Part shown: piece after piece, positions 26,494-33,125 of the stretch
Layout of the letters: each line of letters opens with the position of its first letter
Position numbering within the stretch: position 1 is the first letter of the stretch
Source of the DNA: Saprospirales bacterium
Lineage (GTDB): Bacteria > Bacteroidota > Bacteroidia > Chitinophagales > Saprospiraceae
Direction of reading: 5' to 3'
NCBI GenBank assembly: GCA_016703765.1
Contig: JADJBL010000005.1
Span: 156,111 to 220,110 of the forward strand
Length of the DNA: 64,000 bases
The notes under the pieces: model-generated
What the model saw: the letters and a program-made list of their open reading frames with translations, nothing else
What the model was told of the DNA's origin: nothing
Databases searched by the model: none
Translations under genes and position numbers: made by a program

Positions 26494-28119
26494 TTATACT
26501 AACGAGATCCGTTGGGGTGCTTCCACCCAGATTTTTTCCATAATATAAATTCCGATCAGCAGGATCAACCCGGCCATGGCTGCGATCAGGGGGTTGTCGC
26601 CTGCGAGGGCCAGCATGGCCAAAGGCAGGAAATTCCCGAAAGCGATGGCGCCCCAGCGGAACAGATTGCTGTACCGGCCGCGGGTGATCATTTCCACGGT
26701 TTTCTTCGCCTCCTGGGTCGGATGGGTAATGGTCAATTCCACCAACACGGTGGCCAGGTTCCCCACGATCCCGGCGAGCATGACGGTTTTCAGGAAGGGG
26801 AGCCAGCCGGGACCCGATTCGGTCCACAGGGCGATGATCGACAGCGCGGCGGCGCCTGCCACCAGGCTGTGCACCAGCATGTGCAGCGCCAGAGCGGGGC
26901 TTTGCCAGAAATCGCGGCCTTTGGCCTGGGCGAACAGGAAGGCGGTATAGACGGCGGTCAGCAGGGCAAAGGCCATGGTGATCCACCAAAGTACGGGCTG
27001 GAGGGCTTTCCACTGGAAAAAGGCCGCCAGGGCCACCAGGGTAAGCATGCCGCCGTATATTGTAAAGGAGTAGCCACCCCGGACCAGCCAGGAGTTCCAC
27101 TGCGGACGAAGCAATACGTTGAGGAAACGGTCGGGGCGGTCGAGGTCCTTGACCAGAAACAGGCCGGTGGCGCCGAGGAATACCAGGCCGGTCCCGATGA
27201 TCCACCAGAAGGTTTCCGGGGTATATTCGGCCCATCCGAAGATCCAGGCCAGGAAAAGAAGCAGGAAAACGCCGGCGGAAACGGCTTTGGTCAGCACATA
27301 GGCGGAGACTTCCCAGCCCCAGAGGATGCCCTTGTCGGGGCTGTCGTAAACCCGGCGGGCGCCGCCCATCAGCAGGTCGATCGATTTCACCGGGCCGGAG
27401 GAAGCAAGCTCCGTGGCGCCGATGGTATGGCCTTTGGCCTCCAGCAGCGCCTGGATCATGTTGTCCCCGGAATAGGCCATTTTTTCGGTGTTTTTGGCAT
27501 AATGGCCTACGCCCCGGGTCTGTGCGCTCCAGAAATAGTTGTCGTGCCTTTCGGTGGCCACGGGGTTGAGCGAGGATTCATCGCCGTCGATATAGAACAG
27601 GTTGGGCTGTGTGCCCTTGGCTGCTTTGCGCACGGAGACGACTTGCTGGGAGAGGAGGATGGAGATTTCCGACTCGGGATTTTCCATATCGCCCGAAATG
27701 ATGGCGTGCTCTGGGCACACATTGACGCAGGCGGGTTCGAGACCCAGGTCCACGCGGTGGGCGCAATAGTTGCACTTGGCCGCCGTGTGGGTCTGAGGGT
27801 CGATATAGAGGGCATCGTAGGGGCAGGCCTGCATGCAGGATTTGCAGCCGATGCAGCGGTCCTTGTCGAAATCCACAATCCCGTCGTCCCGGAAGTAGAG
27901 TGCGGTCACGGGGCAGATCTCTACGCAGGGGGCGTCGGTACAGTGGTTGCAACGCATCACCGAAAACAATCGGCGGGTGTTGGGGAACTCTCCTTTCTCC
28001 ACCTGTTTTACCCAGGTTCGGTTGACGCCCACCGGCACCTCGTGCTCGGCTTTGCAGGCCGTCGTGCAGGCATGGCAGCCGATGCACTTTCTATTGTCGA
28101 TAATGAACCCGTATCTCAT
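26494..28119 (-). CDS. Fused four-cluster ferredoxin and NrfD-type membrane quinone subunit
   Basis: A 541-residue protein joining what are normally two subunits (PsrB/SoeB and PsrC/SoeC). Residues 1-165 carry four cysteine groups for [4Fe-4S] clusters: CIGCHACTTAC, CNHCTDAPCVEICP, CIGCKSCMQACP, and CNYC with CVNVCP. After a linker of about 90 residues come roughly eight membrane helices from about residue 265, including VFLGATGLFLVKDLDRPDRF, a motif of NrfD proteins. It would carry electrons between the molybdenum subunit and the quinone pool. It is first of the four island genes on the minus strand. Confidence 0.88.
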   Translation of the reverse strand: MRYGFIIDNRKCIGCHACTTACKAEHEVPVGVNRTWVKQVEKGEFPNTRRLFSVMRCNHCTDAPCVEICPVTALYFRDDGIVDFDKDRCIGCKSCMQACPYDALYIDPQTHTAAKCNYCAHRVDLGLEPACVNVCPEHAIISGDMENPESEISILLSQQVVSVRKAAKGTQPNLFYIDGDESSLNPVATERHDNYFWSAQTRGVGHYAKNTEKMAYSGDNMIQALLEAKGHTIGATELASSGPVKSIDLLMGGARRVYDSPDKGILWGWEVSAYVLTKAVSAGVFLLLFLAWIFGWAEYTPETFWWIIGTGLVFLGATGLFLVKDLDRPDRFLNVLLRPQWNSWLVRGGYSFTIYGGMLTLVALAAFFQWKALQPVLWWITMAFALLTAVYTAFLFAQAKGRDFWQSPALALHMLVHSLVAGAAALSIIALWTESGPGWLPFLKTVMLAGIVGNLATVLVELTITHPTQEAKKTVEMITRGRYSNLFRWGAIAFGNFLPLAMLALAGDNPLIAAMAGLILLIGIYIMEKIWVEAPQRISLV

Positions 28120-28151
28120 GGCTGAAGTAAGGTTGGTTTCGAGGTGGTAAA

Positions 28152-28164
28152 AATATGAATATTC
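28152..28164. promoter_or_regulatory. Short AT-rich dyad upstream of the sulfur-oxidation genes
   Basis: AATATGAATATTC contains the perfect 8-base palindrome GAATATTC (28157-28164) and the overlapping dyad AATAT-GA-ATATT. It lies 33-45 bases upstream of the start of the ferredoxin-NrfD gene, a suitable place for an operator or for part of the promoter. It resembles the ATATG/TTCATA words found beside the ArsR-type gene at 30.3 kb. The assignment is tentative. Confidence 0.3.
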
Positions 28165-28185
28165 CTACATATTTACAAGTATTAT

Positions 28186-28300
28186 GTAGTGACTGGTGAT
28201 TAGTGACTGGTGAATAGTATTTATCACCAATCACCAATCACCAATCACCAATCACCAATCACCAGTCACCAGTCACTAGTCACTAGCCACCAGTCACCAG
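28186..28300. repeat. Inverted heptamer array between sulfur genes and Crp-type regulator
   Basis: The left arm is TAGTGACTGGTGATTAGTGA. The right arm has five copies of TCACCAA, then TCACCAG, TCACTAG and related heptamers. The Crp-type gene on the minus strand ends inside the right arm: its last residues (VTGG) and TAG stop at 28283-28285 are array sequence. This is the longest of the GTGACT-type arrays. Confidence 0.88.
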
Positions 28301-28942
28301 AATTTTATTTCTCCCCAATTTCACTCTCCCTTCCTTCTCGAGTTGTTTGAGCAGCCGGGAAACAGCTTCCCTGGAAGCGTTCAGGTCGTAGGCGATCTCC
28401 TGGTGGGTGGCGCTGATCTCTTTGGAGCGATTGACTTCGGCCTTTTTCTCCAGGTATTGGAGCAGGCGCTCGTCCATTTTTTTGAAAGCGATATCGTCGA
28501 TCGTGCGCACCAATTCGACCATTCGGCGGTCGTAGGAGCGCATGACGAAGTTTTTCCAGCTCTGGTATTTGGACATCCATTCGTCCATGTACCGGACGGG
28601 GATGGCGATGATCTCCGTGTCCTCTTCTGCCACGGTGCGGATCTCGCTTTTCTTGTTCATCATGCAGCAGGTGAATGACATGGAGCAGGATTCACCCGGC
28701 TGGAGGTAGTAGAGGAGCAATTCGCGGCCGTCGGAGTCTTCCCTGACCACCTTGATGCTTCCGCTGACCACCAGGGGCACTATGCGCACAAAGCTGCCGA
28801 AGTCCATGATGAGTTCGCCGGCCCGAAAGCTCATCAGCCGGGCCACCTGTACGATGTCCTCCTGGAGCTTGCGCTCGGCGATCTCGGAGAAATTTTTTAG
28901 CAAAAGGGAGCGGATTTGTTCCGCGTCGGTGTTCAGATTCAT
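28283..28942 (-). CDS. Crp/Fnr family transcriptional regulator
   Basis: A 219-residue regulator. The N-terminal cyclic-nucleotide-binding-type beta barrel (FRAGELIMDFGSFVRIVPLVVSGSIKVVRED) leads through a long helix (about 125-150) to a winged helix-turn-helix, with ATHQEIAYDLNASREAVSRLLKQLEKEGRV as recognition region. CSMSFTCCMMNKKS holds a Cys pair plus another Cys in the barrel, which could be redox-sensitive, but no Fnr-type N-terminal cysteine set is present. It lies directly upstream of the sulfur-oxidation genes on the same strand and may control them. Confidence 0.85.
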   Translation of the reverse strand: MNLNTDAEQIRSLLLKNFSEIAERKLQEDIVQVARLMSFRAGELIMDFGSFVRIVPLVVSGSIKVVREDSDGRELLLYYLQPGESCSMSFTCCMMNKKSEIRTVAEEDTEIIAIPVRYMDEWMSKYQSWKNFVMRSYDRRMVELVRTIDDIAFKKMDERLLQYLEKKAEVNRSKEISATHQEIAYDLNASREAVSRLLKQLEKEGRVKLGRNKILVTGG

Positions 28943-28945
28943 GGC

Positions 28946-29338
28946 TTATTTTTTCGGCAGACCGGAATGGGGGTCGTACTTCACGTTTACATTCAGCCAG
29001 ATGGCCCTCGCGATGCGGAAGAAATAGACGAAAAACAGGGCGCATACCAGCAATAAAAGTCCGAAAGACGCTCCAATACTCCAGTCGAGCACCCAATGGA
29101 AGAACATCACGAAAGCCAGGGAAAAAAAGCCGGTGAAGATATAGGAGATGAACATGGCGCCGTAGTAAAAGCCCGGCTCCGGCCAGTAATTCAGCCCGCA
29201 ATGGCCGCATTTTGGGGGCATATCGAAGGGCTTTTTCAGGGAGAAACTTCCCGTTTCAAACAGATCTCCCTCGTGGCATCTCGGGCATTTGAGGTTCAGG
29301 GTGCTGTAAACTTTATTTCCTTTTTTGAGGACTCCCAT
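28946..29338 (-). CDS. DUF983 family membrane protein
   Basis: A 130-residue small membrane protein. Two zinc-ribbon-like Cys pairs (CPRCHEGDLF and CGHCGLNYW) precede two hydrophobic segments (FISYIFTGFFSLAFVMFFHW and FGLLLLVCALFFVYFFRIA), the usual DUF983 layout. Function is unknown. Some family members are found near cytochrome oxidase or redox genes. It ends three bases before the start of the Crp-type gene. Confidence 0.85.
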   Translation of the reverse strand: MGVLKKGNKVYSTLNLKCPRCHEGDLFETGSFSLKKPFDMPPKCGHCGLNYWPEPGFYYGAMFISYIFTGFFSLAFVMFFHWVLDWSIGASFGLLLLVCALFFVYFFRIARAIWLNVNVKYDPHSGLPKK

Positions 29339-29340
29339 CT

Positions 29341-29378
29341 ATTGAGCGAATGAGTGATTGAGTGAATGAGTGATTGAA
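29341..29378. repeat. One-armed octamer array (GAGTGATT words)
   Basis: Four tandem octamers of the type GAGTGAAT/GAGTGATT without the complementary arm. It lies between two minus-strand genes. Unlike the two-armed arrays it offers in-frame stops only to plus-strand readthrough. The methyltransferase stop (TAG, 29379-29381) abuts it. It may be a half array that has lost its partner arm. Confidence 0.7.
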
Positions 29379-29981
29379 CTACTTTACGGCTAGAAGCCGT
29401 ATTACGGAGGCTTCCCCTACGTGGTATTTTCCTTCCTCCAGCCGGATATTTTCGGCGGCCAGATACCGGATATCCATGCTTGAAAAATCTGCCCGAAGGC
29501 TTTCGGTATCGTAAAGCAGGTCGGATGATTGGGGGCCACCCGAGCTTTTGCCGAGCTGGTCCTTTGAAAATAATTCGGCGACCAGCGCCCCGCCGGGCTT
29601 TAAGGCCCGGATGAACTGCTCGTGCGCAAACGCCCGCAAGGCTTCCGGAAGATGGAAGTAGAAAATGCCGATGAGGTCGAAAAAGCCCTCTTCAAAGGGG
29701 TAGGAGTGGAGATCGAGCGCGTCGTAGCGGATTTGTACGCCGCGATTTTGGGCCAGTTGCAGGGCTTTGTCCCTGCCGGTTTCGCTTTGGTCGAAGGCGA
29801 ACACTTCCCAACCCTTTTGGGCTGCGAACACGGCGTTCCGGCCTTCGCCTTCGCCGGGCAACAATAATCGTCCAGGCGTCTGGAGGCTCGTGTTCAAATA
29901 GATCCGGAAATATTCATTGGGCTCTTCCCCATACACAAATCCCGGTTCCGAATAGCGTTGATCCCAGAAAGATTTCATCAT
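29379..29981 (-). CDS. Class I SAM-dependent methyltransferase, TehB/thiol-methyltransferase-like
   Basis: A 200-residue small methyltransferase. It starts FWDQRYSEPGFVYGEEPNEYF, typical of the TehB/thiopurine-type group. Motif I is RLLLPGEGEGRNAVFAAQKG and the acidic motif is VFAFDQSETGRDKA. IRYDALDLHSYPFEEGFFDLIGIFYFHL covers motifs II-III. A substrate such as a thiol or chalcogen compound would suit the sulfur context, but that is inference. It is followed 13 bases upstream by the ArsR-type gene on the same strand. Confidence 0.75.
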   Translation of the reverse strand: MMKSFWDQRYSEPGFVYGEEPNEYFRIYLNTSLQTPGRLLLPGEGEGRNAVFAAQKGWEVFAFDQSETGRDKALQLAQNRGVQIRYDALDLHSYPFEEGFFDLIGIFYFHLPEALRAFAHEQFIRALKPGGALVAELFSKDQLGKSSGGPQSSDLLYDTESLRADFSSMDIRYLAAENIRLEEGKYHVGEASVIRLLAVK

Positions 29982-29994
29982 GTTTTATTGCCTT

Positions 29995-30321
29995 TCACAT
30001 GTTACAGCTGCAATTTTCCAGGCATTCGATGATCAGAGATACGTCCCTTTCCTTGAGGGAGTACATCATGCTTCGCCCCTCCCGCTTGACGGAGAGAATT
30101 CCTTTGAGGCGCATGTTCTGGAGGTGATGGGAAGTGAGCGATTGTTCGCTGCCGAGCCTTTCGCAGATCTCCGAAACGGATAGACGCGGGTGTTGCTCCA
30201 AAAGGTGGATCACCCCGAGGCGCATGGGGTGGGCGACGGTTTTGAGGATGAAGGCGATGCGTTCCAGTTTCTCCGCTTCCGCCGGATCCATCAGACGGGG
30301 TATTGCGTCGTCAGATTTCAT
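29995..30321 (-). CDS. ArsR/SmtB family winged-helix repressor
   Basis: A 108-residue regulator with the ArsR core LKTVAHPMRLGVIHLLEQHPRLSVSEICERLGSEQSLTSHHLQNMRLKGILSVKREGRSMMYSL. A cysteine lies in the alpha3 region (EICERLG) and three lie at the C-terminus (CLENCSC), so metal or persulfide sensing is plausible. A dyad right upstream of its start may be its own operator. It likely co-transcribes with the methyltransferase, and it may also act on the neighbouring sulfur genes. Confidence 0.82.
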   Translation of the reverse strand: MKSDDAIPRLMDPAEAEKLERIAFILKTVAHPMRLGVIHLLEQHPRLSVSEICERLGSEQSLTSHHLQNMRLKGILSVKREGRSMMYSLKERDVSLIIECLENCSCNM

Positions 30322-30323
30322 GG

Positions 30324-30341
30324 TATGAAAATATGTTCATA
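30324..30341. promoter_or_regulatory. Dyad at the ArsR-type gene start, possible operator
   Basis: TATGAA-AATATG-TTCATA is an inverted repeat with 6-base arms and a 6-base centre. It ends three bases upstream of the ArsR start codon, where an autorepressor would block transcription. Spacing of about 12 bases between half-site centres is usual for ArsR-family operators. No experimental support. Confidence 0.4.
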
Positions 30342-30373
30342 GGAAAACAATGACATGCATGAATAAGTTTTCC

Positions 30374-30765
30374 CTATTTTTCGCCTTCCTCGCCCTCTTT
30401 GGTCCCGAGCTGATTATCGTCTTCCAGCTGTTGAAAGAGGGCTTTGAGCCGGTACATTTCGTCGAGGGTGTCGTCGAGGTGAAACTGGAGGTCGGGAATC
30501 CGGCGCACGTGCTTTTTGATGCGATGAGCCAGGGATTGGCGCAGCCGGGTATAGCTGTCCTCCATTTCCAGAATGACGGTTTGCTTGTCCTCCGTGTTGT
30601 AGACGCTGAGGTATATCCGGGCGATATTCAGATCCGGGCTCATTTTGACATTCGTAACCGTTACAAAGGGGTGGTTCCGAAGATATAAGATCCTTCCTGC
30701 TGCAGGAGCAATCCGAAATTCCGCTTTACCAGTTCTGCGACCTGCGCCATGCGCTTGGTTTCCAT
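30374..30765 (-). CDS. rbfA: Ribosome-binding factor A (one frameshift)
   Basis: RbfA assists maturation of the 16S rRNA 5' end in the 30S subunit. The first frame from the ATG at 30765 gives METKRMAQVAELVKRNFGLL and then LQQEGSYI. After one missing base near 30690 the next frame gives RNHPFVTVTNVKMSPDLNIA, then RIYLSVYNTEDKQTVILEM, the core KH-like domain. It ends with an acidic tail. A start two codons upstream (30771) is also possible. The gene is otherwise the normal length of about 130 residues. Confidence 0.85.
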
Positions 30766-30934
30766 AATCATCACTTAATATGACAGGAGGAAGGGTCCCC
30801 TTCTTCCTGTCACAAATTTATTTGGTTTATGAGGAACAAAGATAGACAAAGGAAAGTGCCCTTGCCCGACTTTTTCATACTTAAAATTATTTGTTTTAAA
30901 AGCGTATTTTGCACCTTTAAAAAAAATATTTTTA

Positions 30935-33046
30935 ATGAAGAGCGCCCTGCTCGACAGCCCGATCGGGTATCTCAAGGGAGTAGGTCCGGCGAAGGCCGAA
31001 CTGCTCCAGAAAGAACTGGAGGTCTTCAGCTTCGAAGACCTGCTGTACCAATACCCTTTCCGGCATGTGGACCGCACCACCTTCCACCGGGTGGCCGATC
31101 TGACGCCCGATAGCGGCGACGTGCAGCTCCGGGGTATTTTGCGCAAGCTCGAAACCGTGGGCGCCGGACCCAAAAAACGCCTGGTAGCCAAACTGCGCGA
31201 CGATTCCGGCGTGATCGAACTCGTGTGGTTCAAGGGCGCGACCTGGTTGGTGAACTCCCTGGAGATCGGCAAGGAATACGTGGTCTTCGGCCGCGTGAGC
31301 TCCTATGGGTCGGGCCTCAACATCGCCCATCCGGAGATGGAGGAATTCGATCCCGAAAAATCGAAAACCGCGCCCACCTTGCTGCCGGTCTATTCCAGCA
31401 CCGAAAAGCTCAACTCTAAAGGCCTCGACGTCAGGGCCCGCCGCAGGCTGATGGTCGAATTGCTGCAAAAGATACAACCCTCCGACCTACCCGAAAACCT
31501 CCCCGACGAGCTGCTCGCCAAGCTGCGGCTTCCCTCGCGATACGCGGCCATACGCGGCATCCATTTTCCCCTCAGCCAGCAGGAACTGGACGCCGCCCGA
31601 AAACGCCTCAAATTCGAAGAACTTTTCCTGCTGCAACTCCGGCTCCTGCAATTGAAACACGGCCGCCACGCCTCGGTCAAGGGCAATGTCTTCGACCAGG
31701 TCGGGGAGTATTTCAACCGCTATTACCGGGAGAAAATGCCCTTCGAACTGACCGAGGCCCAAAAACGGGTGATCAAGGAAATACGCAGGGACCTGGGCCT
31801 GGGCATCCAGATGAACCGTCTGCTGCAAGGAGACGTCGGGAGCGGAAAGACCATGGTGGCCCTGCTCTGCATGCTCATCGCGCTCGACAACGGCTTCCAG
31901 GCCTGCCTCATGGCGCCCACCGAGATCCTGGCACAGCAACATTTCCAGTCCATCACCGCCTATCTCGACGGCATGGGGATCGAAGTCGGCTACCTCACGG
32001 GCAGCGTGAAGGGAAACCCGCGAAAAGCCGTTCTCGAACGCCTGGCTTCCGGCGATTTGCACATCGTCATCGGCACCCATGCGCTGCTCGAGGACCCCGT
32101 GGAATTCCATCGCCTCGGCCTGGCCATCACGGACGAGCAGCACCGCTTCGGGGTGGCGCAGCGCGCCCGGCTCTGGAACAAAAGCAAACCCTTTCCGCCG
32201 CATGTGTTGGTCATGACCGCCACCCCCATTCCCCGCACCCTGGCCATGACCCTCTACGGAGATTTGGATATTTCGGTGATCGACGAGCTGCCGCCGGGCC
32301 GCAAGCCCATCACGACCACCCACCGCACGGAGGCTCACCGCTTGCGCGTATTCGGGTTTATGAAGGAACAGATCGCCCTGGGGCGGCAGATTTATGTGGT
32401 GTATCCGCTCATCGAGGAGTCTGAAAAACTCGACCTCAAAAACCTGGAAGAGGGCTACGAAGCCATCAGTCGCGCTTTTCCCAAACCGGAATATCAGATC
32501 AGCATCCTGCACGGGCGCATGAAGTCCGCCGATAAGGATTACGAGATGGGGCGATTTGTGCGCGGCGAAACCCAGATCATGGTTGCCACTACGGTCATCG
32601 AAGTGGGCGTGAACGTGCCCAACGCCTCCGTGATGGTCATCGAAAACACCGAGCGCTTCGGCCTGTCGCAACTGCACCAGCTCCGGGGCCGCGTCGGCCG
32701 TGGCGCCGACCAGTCCTATTGCATTCTCATGAGCGATTACAAACTCGGCAAGGAAAGCCGGCTGCGCATCGAGACTATGTGCCGCACCAACGACGGCTTC
32801 GAGATCGCCGAGGCGGATCTGAGACTCCGCGGTCCGGGCGACCTGGAAGGCACCCAGCAGAGCGGCATCCTCAACCTCAAGATCGCCGACCTGGCTCGCG
32901 ACGGGCGCATCCTGCAGTTTGCCCGGCAAATCGCCCAGCAAATCCTCGACGAGGACCCCCAACTACAACATCCTTCCAACGCCAGGCTGAAAGCTTTCCT
33001 CGACAGCCAGAAGCATGCGCTGAGGGGCTGGAGCAGGATATCCTGA
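30935..33046 (+). CDS. recG: ATP-dependent DNA helicase RecG
   Basis: A 703-residue replication-fork-reversal helicase. The N-terminal wedge/OB domain (about 55-160) binds branched DNA. The helicase core has Walker A GDVGSGKTMVA at about 298-308, the DExH-type box TDEQHRFG, motif III VMTATPIPRTLAMTLYGDLD and motif VI QLRGRVGRGADQSYC. The length is standard for Bacteroidota. It is preceded by a short AT-rich leader, and no SD site is visible. Confidence 0.95.
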   Translation: MKSALLDSPIGYLKGVGPAKAELLQKELEVFSFEDLLYQYPFRHVDRTTFHRVADLTPDSGDVQLRGILRKLETVGAGPKKRLVAKLRDDSGVIELVWFKGATWLVNSLEIGKEYVVFGRVSSYGSGLNIAHPEMEEFDPEKSKTAPTLLPVYSSTEKLNSKGLDVRARRRLMVELLQKIQPSDLPENLPDELLAKLRLPSRYAAIRGIHFPLSQQELDAARKRLKFEELFLLQLRLLQLKHGRHASVKGNVFDQVGEYFNRYYREKMPFELTEAQKRVIKEIRRDLGLGIQMNRLLQGDVGSGKTMVALLCMLIALDNGFQACLMAPTEILAQQHFQSITAYLDGMGIEVGYLTGSVKGNPRKAVLERLASGDLHIVIGTHALLEDPVEFHRLGLAITDEQHRFGVAQRARLWNKSKPFPPHVLVMTATPIPRTLAMTLYGDLDISVIDELPPGRKPITTTHRTEAHRLRVFGFMKEQIALGRQIYVVYPLIEESEKLDLKNLEEGYEAISRAFPKPEYQISILHGRMKSADKDYEMGRFVRGETQIMVATTVIEVGVNVPNASVMVIENTERFGLSQLHQLRGRVGRGADQSYCILMSDYKLGKESRLRIETMCRTNDGFEIAEADLRLRGPGDLEGTQQSGILNLKIADLARDGRILQFARQIAQQILDEDPQLQHPSNARLKAFLDSQKHALRGWSRIS

Positions 33047-33125
33047 GAAAAAAAATTCGACAGAAACGGCGCTTTTATTTTTTTCTTATCTTTCAGCAAA
33101 TTCAGCCAGACCCCATTTTCCATTT

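Noticed and set aside
26471..27235. Long N-terminal extension of the SQR gene
   Set aside because: The open frame continues upstream only as a shadow of the ferredoxin-NrfD gene on the same strand. The flavoprotein fold starts exactly at MSDYQVLIVGGG.
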